DNA of 64,000 nt. Origin: Fusobacterium varium. GTDB lineage: Bacteria > Fusobacteriota > Fusobacteriia > Fusobacteriales > Fusobacteriaceae. Position 1 is the first letter of the stretch; every line of letters starts with the position of its first letter. Both the position numbers and the translations under genes were made by a program. The notes under the pieces were generated by a model, which made no database searches, was not told the origin of the DNA, and saw only the letters and a list, made by a program, of their open reading frames with translations. Below, piece by piece: positions 19,439-30,678 of the stretch. The stretch lies in contig LR134390.1 of NCBI GenBank assembly GCA_900637705.1, positions 2,170,001 through 2,234,000 on the forward strand. The letters run 5' to 3'.

Positions 19439-20276
19439 TTATAATAACTTTATTCCTATTTTATTTATTATTTCGTTCGCTGAGTACTCATTTCCACTAT
19501 TATATAATTTTTTTAAAATAAGATATCCGTCTTTTATTCTAATATAAACACCTTCATCATCAATATTTAATACTCTTCCTATATGACTTTTGCAGTCACT
19601 TGGATGAAAGCTAAAATCTAAAATTTCATATTTTATTCCTTTAACTTCAATATATGGTAGTGGATATGGTTTCACTAAAGCTCTAAAAAAACTTTTTAAC
19701 TCTTCAATATTACTTTCAAAGTTTATTTTACAATCTTCTATATTTCTTTTCCCTACCCAAGAAGCATCTTTTTTATTTTGTTTAATTGGAATAATTTCCT
19801 TTTTTATATATTTTTCTATTATTCTAAAAGCATTTTTTCTATAAATTTATTAAATTCTAACATATATTCTTCTGAAGTTTTTTCTTATCATTTTCTACCT
19901 TATACTGATAAATTATATCTCCATCATCTATATATTCGTTCATTTCATGAATTGTTAATCCTAAATATTTTTCATCATTGATTATTGCCCAGACAGTTGA
20001 ATGATATCCTCTATACTTAGGAAGTAATGAATAATGAATATTTATTATTTTATTTTTATTCAACATTTCTTTTTTTATTATTTTCTTATATCCTGCACAA
20101 ATAATTAAGCAATCTTCTAAGTCTTCTATTCTACCCAATAATTTTATTCCATCAATTTTTATTTTTCCTAGTAATTCAAAGTCTTCAGTAAATACTCCGA
20201 AATCTTTATTTTCTTTAATAAAACTATTATATAAGGCTATTGCTCCCCATCCATCACCAACAAGGACTATTTTCAT
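19439..20276 (-). CDS. Sugar N-formyltransferase, two frameshifts
   Basis: About 279 aa after restoring one A in each of two A-runs (near 19877 and 19835). It has the formyltransferase core of the Fmt/ArnA family: NIHYSLLPKYRGYHSTVWA with catalytic Asn and His, then IDDGDIIYQ with the catalytic Asp. The C-terminal part (WVGKRNIEDCKINF onward) resembles the second domain of dTDP-sugar formyltransferases. It lies directly downstream of the FdtB/QdtB-like aminotransferase, so the expected reaction is N10-formyl-THF-dependent formylation of a dTDP-3-amino-3,6-dideoxyhexose. Whether the sugar has the gluco or galacto configuration is not decided. Confidence 0.8.
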
Positions 20277-20293
20277 CTTTCCTCCATTAAATA

Positions 20294-21387
20294 TTAAGAA
20301 TATTTATTCATTTTCTCTATAACATAATCTATTTCTTCTTTAGTCATTCCATTATATATAGGTAGACTAATAACTGTTTCAGCATAATTTTCTGTTATTG
20401 GAAAATCTCCCTTTTTATACCCTAAATCTTCATAAGCTTTTGATAGATGTGGGGGTATTGGATAATGTATAACTGTTCCTATTCCATTTTCTTCTAAATA
20501 TTTTTGAAATTTATTTCTATCTTCCACTCTTACAACAAATAAATGCCATACATGAGTACAATTTTTATTGACTCCCGGTAAGATTAATAACGGGTTTTTT
20601 ATTTCTTCTAAATATCTTTTCATTATATTTTCTCTTTCATCATTAAGTTCATCTAAATGAGAAAGTTTAATACTTAATAATCCAGCTTGTAATTCATCTA
20701 ATCTAGCATTATATCCAACTTCTACATGATGATATTTTTTTTCACTTCCATAGCTTCTTAACAATTTTATTCTTTTGTATATTTCTTCACTATTTGTAGT
20801 TATTGCCCCACCATCACCAAAACAACCTAAATTTTTTCCAGGATAAAAACTGAAACAACCAATATCTCCAAAACTTCCAATTTTTTTCCCATTATACTCT
20901 GCCCCATGTGCTTGGGCACAATCTTCTACAAGTTTTAGATTGTATTTTTTACATAATTCTAATATTTTCTCCATATTAGTTGCTTGTCCATATAAGTGCA
21001 CTACACAAATAGCTTTAGTTTTACTTGTTATTTTTTCTTCTATTTTATTAACATCAATATTATAATACTTATCTGGTTCCACAAATATTGGAGTAGCACC
21101 ATTCATTGTTATAGCCATAACTGTTGCTATAAAAGTATTAGCTTGGACTATTACTTCATCTCCATTCTTTATATTTAAAGCTCTAAAAGCTAAAACCAGT
21201 GCATTAAGTCCATTGTCTATTCCTAAAGAATATTTAGTACCTATATATTTTGAAAATTTTTTTCAAAAGTCTCAGTTTCTTCACCAAGTATATACCAACC
21301 TTTCCTTAATATTGATAATGCTTTTTCTTCATACTCGTTTTGATATTTTTTATACTGTCTTTCTAAAATGCTAAATGGTACTTTCAT
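20294..21387 (-). CDS. DegT/DnrJ/EryC1 sugar aminotransferase (FdtB/QdtB type), one frameshift
   Basis: A PLP enzyme of about 364 aa that aminates a dTDP-3-keto-6-deoxyhexose at C3. The PLP-Lys segment reads SFYPGKNLGCFGDGGA, with EDCAQAHGA and the C-terminal HYPIPPH present. Restoring one A in the A7 run near 21262 joins the N-terminus VPFSILERQYKKY and GLNALVLAFRAL to the rest. The start overlaps the end of the isomerase gene by 17 nt, suggesting translational coupling. Strong family call; substrate inferred from neighbours. Confidence 0.87.
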
Positions 21388-21790
21388 CATCTTTTCCCTC
21401 CCATTTTAAATATTCTTCATAATCTCTTATATAATCATTTTCATTATATACTTCTGAAGCTGCAACACATAAAATACTTCCCTCTTTTAAAGAAATAAAT
21501 TCTCTCCAATATCCTTTTTCAACTACAAGTATCTTAGTTGGATCATCTAAAATATATGATTGTTTTTCTTTTCCGTTTGTAAATTCAACTTCTATTTTTC
21601 CATAAGGACAAAACATTACCTGCTTTAATTCTTTATGTGCATGAAATCCTCTCCTGTTTTCTTTTGAAAATTCATATATATAATAAATTCTTTTTATATC
21701 AAAATTTATATCTTTATTTTTTTCAAAAAAACTTAAATTTCCACCATTAGAAGTTATTTTTTTTATTATTATTTCTTTAATTCCTTCCAT
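21371..21790 (-). CDS. dTDP-4-keto-6-deoxyglucose 3,4-ketoisomerase (FdtA/QdtA type)
   Basis: A 139-aa cupin (WxcM-like) enzyme. The active-site segment RRGFHAHKELKQVMFCPYG is typical of FdtA/QdtA, which shift the keto group from C4 to C3 and set the C4 configuration (Fuc3N or Qui3N series). Together with RfbA, RfbB and the adjoining aminotransferase it defines the dTDP-3-amino-3,6-dideoxyhexose pathway. FdtA and QdtA cannot be separated by eye. The frame is intact. Confidence 0.88.
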   Translation of the reverse strand: MEGIKEIIIKKITSNGGNLSFFEKNKDINFDIKRIYYIYEFSKENRRGFHAHKELKQVMFCPYGKIEVEFTNGKEKQSYILDDPTKILVVEKGYWREFISLKEGSILCVAASEVYNENDYIRDYEEYLKWEGKDDESTI

Positions 21791-21805
21791 TTAATACTCC
21801 ATTCT

Positions 21806-23215
21806 TTATTTTTTTAGTAAATGTTTTAAGTCTTTTATATAATTTAAAATTATTACCCCAAAAGTTAAAGAATAAATAATTTTGTAATAAATATATTCTT
21901 TTAAGAAAAAATTACAATATATCCCCATTATTAATAATCCTGTAATGACTAGAAATCTTTTTGATATACTAAAAAGATTTAACTTATAGCAAATTATGCA
22001 CATTAAAATTACTGAAATAAAATAACTATTTAATGTAGAAAAAGCTGCTCCTTCTATACCATAATTTTTTATTAAAATATAATTTAAAAATATATTTAAT
22101 AAGGCTCCCAAAAACAAGGCTGCTGTGGATAAATAACTTTTTTTAACTACTATAACTTGATTACCAACTGTTTGAAAAAGCATCAATATCAAAGGCGAGA
22201 GAAAAAGAAATGAAAAAACCTCTTGTCCTCTTATATAATCTCCCTTAAAAAATATGTTAAATACAGGTGAAATAAAAGGTTGAGCTATTATAAAGACCAT
22301 AAAACTTACTATTCCCAAATACTCAAATACTTTTGAATTTATTTTTACCTGTTCTTTATCTTTCATTGTAGAAAAAGCAAAATAACTCCATCCACCTGCA
22401 AAGGCTGTATAAATCAATTGACTCACTGAAGAAACCTTGGCTCCTACAGAGTATATTCCTAATTCTCCTGCTCCCAACATTTTATTTATCATTACTCTAT
22501 CCATTGAATGAAATATCCAATATATCAGAAAAGTTGGAACTAATGGGATTCCTATTTTTAATAATTCTTTCGCTACTCTTTTATCAAATTTTTTTAAAGA
22601 AAATTCTCTTCTATTTAATAAATAAAAAAATATTAAAGAAAGTAAGTTCATAATAACAGTTCCATATATTAAAGCTTCATAAGTAAAACCTATTTTTAAA
22701 AAATAAAAAGTTATCATAAAGCCTATTATTGGAAAACTTATTCCTGTAAAAAAAAATATTTTCCTTTGATTTTTCATTCTTGTTGGAGAAATCACTATAG
22801 TATTTATGGAACTTATATATATCCCAATGGCAGATAAAATGACTAAATTCTTATATATTTTCTCGGAAAAAAGATATATAGATATTTGTTTATTGAATAA
22901 AAAAACTATACTTGATATTATCAAAGAGGATATTAATACTATTCCTAATCCTGTACTTGTTACTGTTTTTTTATACTCAACATCTTCCTTCTTTTCAAAA
23001 TATTCTCTAAAAATAGCATCATACATTCCTAATATTGCTATAGCACTACCAAAAGAAATAATTAGATTAAACATATCTGATATTCCATAATTTTTACTAT
23101 CTGGTAATAATTTTGTTATAATTGGAAGAGTTATAAAAGGCAATGCTTTTTGAAGCATTGAAATTCCACCATAAAACAGAAAATTTTCCAAAAATAATTT
23201 TAACTTTTTATTCAT
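21806..23215 (-). CDS. wzx: Wzx-type oligosaccharide flippase
   Basis: A 469-aa polytopic membrane protein of the polysaccharide transporter family with about 12-14 hydrophobic segments. The N-terminus FYGGISMLQKALPFITLPIITKLL is typical of Wzx. It moves undecaprenyl-PP-linked repeat units across the cytoplasmic membrane. It overlaps the downstream end of the polymerase gene by 4 nt. No ABC export pair (Wzm/Wzt) is present, so the locus is Wzx/Wzy-dependent. Confidence 0.88.
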   Translation of the reverse strand: MNKKLKLFLENFLFYGGISMLQKALPFITLPIITKLLPDSKNYGISDMFNLIISFGSAIAILGMYDAIFREYFEKKEDVEYKKTVTSTGLGIVLISSLIISSIVFLFNKQISIYLFSEKIYKNLVILSAIGIYISSINTIVISPTRMKNQRKIFFFTGISFPIIGFMITFYFLKIGFTYEALIYGTVIMNLLSLIFFYLLNRREFSLKKFDKRVAKELLKIGIPLVPTFLIYWIFHSMDRVMINKMLGAGELGIYSVGAKVSSVSQLIYTAFAGGWSYFAFSTMKDKEQVKINSKVFEYLGIVSFMVFIIAQPFISPVFNIFFKGDYIRGQEVFSFLFLSPLILMLFQTVGNQVIVVKKSYLSTAALFLGALLNIFLNYILIKNYGIEGAAFSTLNSYFISVILMCIICYKLNLFSISKRFLVITGLLIMGIYCNFFLKEYIYYKIIYSLTFGVIILNYIKDLKHLLKK

Positions 23216-24365
23216 AATTCACTTCTTTCATTCTTTTTTTCTAAATAAAAATTTTGACAATATCCTACTCCTGTTACTAATATTAATAAATAAAGCATTT
23301 GAAATATATTAGGCCGTTGATAAATACTTAGTAAAAAAATTATAATTCGGATTTTAACCTTTTTATCTACAGAAAAAAAGTTAGATATAAATATAAAAAA
23401 TAAAATTAAAATGCTTAATCCTAAAAATCCTTTCTCATATATAATTGTTTCTACTGAAGAAATATCAACATTAAAATTTTCATTCACTTTTTCTCTTCTT
23501 CCAATCAACATATTTCCGTTTTCATAAAAATTTTTTAAAATTAAATCTGCTTCTTTATTTTTTCTAGTAAAATTTAATGTTTTTATTCTTCCATAAACTC
23601 TATAATATAGTTCTCCTCCATTTATGTTTTTTATATAGGAAGAACCAAGAAAACCAAAACAAAAAAATAAAAACATAACTATTAAAAATTTTTTCTTTAA
23701 ATTAATTTCACTTATCAAAAATTTAAAAAATACAAAAATATAAAAAGCTAAGGAAAATGTTAAAACTCCACTTATAATTAAAATTATTCTTTCTTTTTTT
23801 AATTTTTTATAATTTTCATCAAATAAAAGAATCATTCCAATTATTGTTCCAAGTTCCCCAGGTTCATTAAAAACACTTTGAAATCTATATAATATGATTT
23901 TTGAACTTTTTAATATTACTACTGCAAAATATTGAATAAAAACCCATCCTTCTTTTACTGTAGGTAAAGTTATATAATTTAATGGTTTTTTTATTAAAAA
24001 AATATATAAGATAGCAAACCTAAAAAACATAAATAAGATAATGCTTTATATAATGAAATATATATTTTATTCTTATCTCTTTTATTTAATAAAATTAAAA
24101 GAATTATGTATATTCCTACTGCAAAATTTTTTGTAGTAAAAAAATTAAAAAAATAGAGTGTATAAAAGGATGTTATACCAAATATTTTTCGAATAAGTTC
24201 TTTTACATTTAAACTCTTTTTGTAAAAAAATATATAGTATAAGAAATTCATTAGAAATAAAATAAAAATAATTATTCGTATAGAAAGAAAGTATTTAAAT
24301 TCTCTAATAGATAAAAAAGTATCTTGAAAATATAGAGCTATAATAATCAATATATAATTATTCAT
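23212..24365 (-). CDS. wzy: Probable Wzy polysaccharide polymerase, one frameshift
   Basis: About 384 aa, highly hydrophobic, with around 10 predicted membrane segments and a long extracytoplasmic loop near SSYIKNINGGELYYRVYGRIKTL. Two reading frames are joined by one extra A in an A7 run near 23995. Wzy proteins are too diverse for motif proof; the call rests on topology, size and position next to wzx among glycosyltransferases. The O-antigen-ligase His signature seen in the two ligase-like genes elsewhere is not evident here. Confidence 0.7.
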
Positions 24366-25466
24366 TTTTAAAAATCTCCAAATATTTTTTAGCCACTATT
24401 TTCACATCATGAACTTCCTCTATAAATTTTCTAGATTTTTCTCCAATATCAAAAATCAAATTGGGATTTTCTATTAAATATTCTATTTTTTTTTCTATAT
24501 CTATTATCTCTGGTCTAATATTTATTACTGGGATATCCTCTCTTTTAAACTCTTTTATATTTTCTATTTCATTTCCACTAAGAACAACCTTTCCCATTGC
24601 CATTGCGTATATGGCATTCATTCCATAACTATAAGACTTGCATTGATCTAAAATTATATTACTTTTCTCTAATATTTCTTGATATTCATTTAAAGGTAAT
24701 TTTTCCCTTATTATAATTTCTACTTTATTCCTATATTTAACCTTTATTTTTTCTAAAGCTTCTTTTATATAAAAACTACCTTTTACATCTTCTCTGTTTA
24801 TTCCATGAAAATTATAATTTTATCCTTAAATTCATTTTTTTTATATTTAATTATTTGACTATCTATTGGCATTGGAATTGTTTCTAGTACTTTTCCTTCT
24901 TTAAAATATTGAGAATTTTTATATCCAATAGAGTAATCATACATTGTTGGAATTATTCCATCAATATAGTTATGTATCTTTTTTTCTTTAATTAAAAAAT
25001 ATTTTAATTTTTTTGAATCAATATAACTATGAGTAAAATATTTCAATATATTTTTAGCATAATTTAAATAAAAATAATCATCTCCACACGCTGATAAATA
25101 TATTCTTCCATCCTTTTTTAATAGTTTTTTTAAATCTTTTCCTGAAAATGTAACTCTAAAATAATCCATAAAAGTTGCAAAAAACATTCCACTATTTACA
25201 ATAAAAATTACATCAAAACACTCTTCTTTTTCTTTTATAAATTTATTTATTATCTTTCTATTTTTTATGCCAATTATTAATCTTTCTATTTTATTTACAT
25301 ATTTTCCATTCTCTTTGTAATATGATTTTAAATTTAAGTCACTCCCTGGTATTTTTTTCCAACCATCACCATTAGATATCAATATTACTTCTTCACTTTC
25401 TTTTTCAAATCCTTTTTTTAAATTTAAACCAAAACCACTAAAATCACCTAAAATTAAAATTTTCAT
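24358..25466 (-). CDS. Glycosyltransferase, GT-B fold (GT4-like C-terminus), one frameshift
   Basis: About 369 aa once one T is restored near 24820 (IIIF joins HGINREDVKGSFYI). N-terminal Rossmann start MKILILGDFSGFGLNLKKGF; the C-terminal half has HGINRED, KSNIILDQCKSYSYGMNAIYAMAMGK and VVLSGNE, matching the acceptor/nucleotide-binding end of GT4 enzymes. It probably adds one residue of the repeat unit; donor unknown. It overlaps the polymerase gene by 8 nt. Confidence 0.75.
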
Positions 25467-25521
25467 TTATCTCCTCTTAATTTTTTATTATATATTAAAA
25501 CTCATTACCCATATGCTAATT

Positions 25522-26552
25522 TTATTCCATTACCAATAGCTCTAAGGGATTCTTCAAAACATTATTCAAACAATATTTTTTAGATTCAAAGTACGAAAGT
25601 CTTCTTTTTTTCAGTAATTTTTCTGGATTTTCTAATATTTTTTTATTACATCATTAAAAGCCTCTTGATTTTTACTTTTAAATATATATCCTACATCAGA
25701 GTTTATTATTTCTGAATTATAGTTCCAATCAGATGATACTATAGGTAAAGATGATATTAATGAATCAATTATTGTTCCTGGAAATCCTTCTCCTTTCCAG
25801 AAAGTTGGAAATAACATAAAATCATATTCACTTAAAATATCAAAAACTTTAAAATTTCTTCCATCTAAAATTCCTTTATATTCAGTTTCATTAAATTCTG
25901 ATATTTTCTGATGAAAATCATTTTTATATATTTCATCTATAGGTCCATAAAAATCTACATTTATATTTATTTTATCTTTATTTATTTCTTTCAGCATTTC
26001 AAAAATCATATCTGTCCCTTTTTCATAAGTTATTCGTGAAAAAATACTGCTTTTAAAGGTAATGATATTTCTTTTTCACTTCTATCTTTAGGAATAAACC
26101 TTTTAAAATTTGGTAAATACTCAGCTTGAATCAAACCTAAATCTTTCATTTTTTGTGCCATCGATTTCGTTTCTATATATATTTTTGTAATTTTTTTATA
26201 ATATTTTAGTTTATACTTTTCCTCTATTAATTTATTAGGTGTATCACCACCAATAACAAAATAATAAATTAATTTCTTTCTTATATTTAAATAATATGAA
26301 AGTTTTAAAAATAAATATGTTCCTCCTGAGCTAGTAGATAAAATAATTTTCTTGCTAGAAGAAAATAAAAAAATATATATTAATTTAAAAAGTAAAAATA
26401 TTTTATTTTTTTCCAGTTATCTGTATCTAAAATTTCAAGCTTTACTCCATTTTCTTCTAGAAATTCCACTAAATACCTATTTTTTACTGTAGCTCCTCCT
26501 ACAATATTTCTTTTTTGAGAAATTGGTCCAATAAAACTAATTTTTTTTTCAT
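25522..26552 (-). CDS. Glycosyltransferase family 4, four frameshifts
   Basis: Restoring single A/T bases in four runs (A9 directly after the start codon, A7 near 26410, T6 near 26045, A7 near 25640) gives a continuous protein of about 344 aa. It begins MKKKISFIGPISQKRNIVGG, passes through LSTSSGGTYLFLKLSYYLN and ends FLP-like FMLFPTFWKGEGFPGTIIDSL followed by LPIVSSDW. The GEGFPG segment is the GT4 donor-binding loop (usual E-G-F/Y-G). A repeat-unit glycosyltransferase of unknown specificity. Confidence 0.75.
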
Positions 26553-26566
26553 TCTTTTTTCCTTTT

Positions 26567-27805
26567 TTATTTTATTATTCCTAAACAGTCATATATTTTT
26601 TTAGTTTTTAATATTTCTATATTTTCTTTAAAGATTTTATGACCTTGTGCTAATACTAAATAATCAGCTTTTTTTAGAATCTCTTCTAAAGAACAAAGCT
26701 TAAATCCATCTACTTCTTCTTTATTTACATTTGGCTCACAAGCTATTACTTCATATCCTTTATCTCTTAATATTTCTGCTATCTCCATTGCTGGTGATTC
26801 TCTTAAATCATCTATATCTGGTTTATATGCCAGTCCTAATACTCCAACTGTTAATTCTTTATTTCCTTGAAGTATTTCATCTACTTTATTTACTATAAAT
26901 CTTGGTTTAAAATCATTAATTAATCTTGCTTCTCTTATCACATTTGCTTCCTTTGGAAATTTCTCTACTATAAACCATGGATCTACCGCAAGGCAATGTC
27001 CTCCTACCCCGGCTCCTGGTGTTAATATATTTACTCTTGGATGTTTATTTGCCAGCTTTATAAGTTCAAAAACATTTATTCCTAACTTATCACATATTAT
27101 TGACAATTCATTTGCAAAAGCTATATTTACATCTCTGAAAGTATTCTCTACTAATTTACACATTTCTGCTGTTATATCATCTGTTATATAACATGTTCCT
27201 TCTTTTACCATTGCTTCATATATTATCTTAGTATATTCAGCTGCTTCTTTTCTTTCTGCTCCTATTATTCTGTCATTATGTTCAAGTTCATATAGTATTT
27301 TTCCTGGTAATACTCTTTCTGGACAATGAACTGTCATAAACTTATCTCTTGATATACCTGATTCTCTTTCTAATATATCTGTCATTAGTTTTGTCGTCAT
27401 TGGAGGAACTGTTGATTCTAATATAACTAAATTATTTTCTTCTAATACTTCAGCTACCTCTTTTGCTCCACTTTCTACATATGATAAATCTGCTATTTTT
27501 TCCTCATGTTCTTTTTTAAAGGGTGTTGGTACTGCTATTATAAATACATCTGATTTTTCAAGTTTGTCTGTTGGAAGAAATCTCCCACTTCCTAGAGCTT
27601 CTTCAAAAGCTTCCTGAAGATCTGGTTCCACTATATGGATATGTCCTTTTTTTAAAGTTTCTATAACTTTTTTATTTACATCAAATCCATTTACTGTAAA
27701 TCCAGCTCTTGCAAATGCTATTGCTGTCGGGAGTCCTATATATCCCATTCCCAATATTGTAATTTTTAAATCTTTTTCTTCCGCTTTCCTTAAAAGTGTA
27801 TTCAT
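26567..27805 (-). CDS. wecC: UDP-N-acetyl-D-mannosaminuronate dehydrogenase
   Basis: A 412-aa four-electron nucleotide-sugar dehydrogenase converting UDP-ManNAc to UDP-ManNAcA. N-terminal NAD motif GMGYIGLPTAIAFARAGF, the STVPP segment, catalytic Cys in GAGVGGHCLAVDPWF, and C-terminal LAYKPDIDDLRESPA. Paired with wecB 22 nt upstream, which supports ManNAcA over GlcA or GlcNAcA. The frame is intact. Confidence 0.92.
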   Translation of the reverse strand: MNTLLRKAEEKDLKITILGMGYIGLPTAIAFARAGFTVNGFDVNKKVIETLKKGHIHIVEPDLQEAFEEALGSGRFLPTDKLEKSDVFIIAVPTPFKKEHEEKIADLSYVESGAKEVAEVLEENNLVILESTVPPMTTKLMTDILERESGISRDKFMTVHCPERVLPGKILYELEHNDRIIGAERKEAAEYTKIIYEAMVKEGTCYITDDITAEMCKLVENTFRDVNIAFANELSIICDKLGINVFELIKLANKHPRVNILTPGAGVGGHCLAVDPWFIVEKFPKEANVIREARLINDFKPRFIVNKVDEILQGNKELTVGVLGLAYKPDIDDLRESPAMEIAEILRDKGYEVIACEPNVNKEEVDGFKLCSLEEILKKADYLVLAQGHKIFKENIEILKTKKIYDCLGIIK

Positions 27806-27827
27806 TCTCTTTCTTCCTCCAAGTCAA

Positions 27828-28921
27828 CTAGATAGTTTCTAAATGTTTTCTTATTCTTTCTGATGTTTTTCCATCTCCATATGGATTATTAGCCTTGGAC
27901 ATCTTTTCATAAGCCTCTCCCTCTAATAGCTCCATATCTTTTATTACATCTTCATATTTTGTTCCTGTAAGTTTTGCCGTTCCTGCTTCTATTGCCTCTG
28001 GTCTTTCTGTTGTATCTCTCAGTACAAGTGTTGGTTTTCCTAAACTTGGTGCCTCTTCTTGTACTCCTCCTGAATCTGTCATTATATAATGAGCTCCATC
28101 CATTATTGCTATAAATTCAAGATACTCTAAAGGTTCTATTAATATTTTCCTTTCAAATCCATCTAATACTTTATGCACTGTATTTCTAACTAAAGGATTT
28201 AAATGCATTGGAAAGACTAAGTAAATATCTTTATGTTTCTCCAGATAATCTCTAACTGCCTTTAAGGTTTCCTCCATTGGCTTTCCCCAGTTTTCTCTTC
28301 TATGCATTGTTATGAGAATATATTTTTGTTATCTACTCCATACTTTTTCTTTATCTCTTCTATATCTTTACTTTTATTTTTCTTTACCCAGTAAAGAGCA
28401 TCTATAACTGTATTTCCACATTTTATTATCTTCTCTTTAGGATAATTTTCTTTCAGTAAATTATTTACATTTACATCTGTAGGCGCAAAATGTATATCAG
28501 CTATACTTCCAACCAGTTTTCTATTTGCTTCCTCTGGAAATGGAGAGTATATATCTCCTGTTCTAAGTCCAGCTTCTATATGCCCCACTGGTATTTGATT
28601 ATAGAAGGCTGTTAAGGCCCCTGTAAGAACTGATGTTGTATCTCCTTGAACTAAAATATAGTCAAATTTTTCTTTTTTTACTATTTTATCCAGTTCCAAC
28701 ATCAGTCTTCCTGTAAGTTCTGAAAGTCCTTGCCCCTGTTTCATTATTTCTAAGTCATAATCAGGTTTTATTTCAAATAGGTCTAATACCTGATAAAGCA
28801 TTTCTTTATGCTGACCTGTCACTACAACTTTTACATCTATTCCATTTTCTTTAAGTTCATGATATACTGGAGACATTTTTATTGCTTCTGGTCTTGTTCC
28901 AAATATTAATCCTACTTTCAT
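27828..28921 (-). CDS. wecB: UDP-N-acetylglucosamine 2-epimerase (non-hydrolysing), one frameshift
   Basis: About 364 aa converting UDP-GlcNAc to UDP-ManNAc. Motifs: [58 protein letters not shown] and [15 protein letters not shown]. The two frames join when one T is added near 28315, in a short T run, so this slip is not in a long homopolymer. Together with wecC it provides UDP-ManNAcA. Confidence 0.92.
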
Positions 28922-28949
28922 AAATCCTTCCTTTTTTTAAATATAGTCA

Positions 28950-30678
28950 CTATTTTATATATTGGTTTTTTCTCTTGATTTTTATTTGTATTTTCCTAGT
29001 TTCTTTTTCTATATTATATTCAGTTGAATAATTACATCTTAATAATTCTATTTTTATATTTTCTTTTGAAAAGATTTCTATTTCATAATCATTTTCATTT
29101 ATTCCATACTTTCCTTCAGTAATTTTCTTTAGTTCTATTTCTTCTGAAAATATCCAATTTAATATAAAATTATCTGCATTATAAATTTCTTCTTCTATTT
29201 TATTTCATTAAAATTTTTATCAAATTTTACTTTTCTTATATGTTTTTTATTTTTTGATTTTTTAATCATTCCATTCACAAAATATTTATCATTTTCTTCT
29301 AAATATTCTAATTCTGTATCTGGACTATTTATCCATCTAAAACTTCCTATTTGCTCAGCTTGATCCCCATCAATCCATACAGTATTGTGAGATAATGTTC
29401 CTCTATAATATCTTCTCTTTTTTTTATCAATGTTATAATTAAAAGTTCCAGAATCTACTAAAATATTTTTATTATCTAACATGAGTTCAATAGTCATTCC
29501 ATCTGAATGAGAATGATATTCTTGATTTTGATTATGAATGAAAATATAATTTTTTTTATTCTTATATACAAAATACTTACCTTCAGGATAAAAATTTTAT
29601 TTTCTATTTTTTCATATTTAATATCATTTTCTACTTGATATATTTGAAGCAACTTTTGAATATCTCCAAAATATTCTTCTTGTTTTAGAAAACATCCCAA
29701 ACTTTTAACAAAAGAATCAAAAGTTTCCTCTATTTCAAGTTTATAAAAAAAACCTTCATCATTATCTCCAAAATCTGGATATTCAATATTAGGTTTTTTT
29801 AATGTATTCAAAAATATGTATGCTTTTTTTAATTTATTTTCTATTTCATTTTCAATAAAATTGTCATTTGTTTTTTTTGAAAACAACCATACCATTAAAT
29901 ACATCTGAATAACAAATTTATGATAAGAAAGGCTTGCTTCCTCATATGTTCCGTCACCATGTAAATGTTTTAAATATTTTTTTAATATTTTTTTTGATTT
30001 ATTCAACCATTCTTCTTTCTCTTGAATTTCTATTAAATGAGCAATGCAATATAAGGCTGCTGCTTCTCCTATTAAATGATTATTTGGAATACATTTTTCT
30101 GTATAATTAATATCCTGAAATATATGTTTTCCATGAAGATAAATTAATTTTTTATATTTCTCTAAATATTCACTTCCTATTATAGATAGAAAATTTATAA
30201 TAGCTATACTTCTTATGGCTACTTCCAGATTGCTATACCAATTAATGCCTATATTATATGGATTATTTTTTATCCAATCTTCAAATATTACTAATGCTTC
30301 TTTTTTCCTATCATTTAAGCTAAGATATGTTAAAAATTGAAGTCTATTTATTTCCCATACCACTTTTATATCTTTAAAAAATCCAATTTTTTCATTAAAC
30401 CATTCTAAATTAGAATTTTTATTTCCTTCAAACCAATCTATTTTTTTCAAAAGATCTAGTTCTTTATTAAAAATTTTATATTTATTTTCAAAGTTTTCTC
30501 TAATGATAATTTTTGATTTAAATAAAAATTTAGGATTGATCTTAACTTCTATTTGATTTGTATCAATAAAATTTATTTTTTTCAATAATCCCGTTTTTAT
30601 TAAGATTTTTCTTTTAATTTTTTCTTGAATTTCTCCATTAAAAGTAGCTTTATAATAATTTATAAAAAAATTTAACAT
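28950..30678 (-). CDS. Heparinase II/III-like (alginate-lyase family) protein, two frameshifts
   Basis: About 576 aa after adding one T near 29605 and one A near 29205. The N-terminal half is an all-alpha toroid (WNxx-type VVWEINRLQFLTYLSL, NHLIGEAAALYCIAHL, GDGTYEEASLSYHKFV, DFGDNDEGFF), the C-terminal half the beta-sandwich with YHSHSDGMTIELML and SHNTVWIDGDQAEQ. These match PL12-like heparinase II/III proteins, which eliminate next to uronic acids. In a cluster that makes UDP-ManNAcA it may trim or depolymerise the uronate-containing chain, perhaps during export; this role is inferred. No signal peptide is obvious. Confidence 0.8.
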
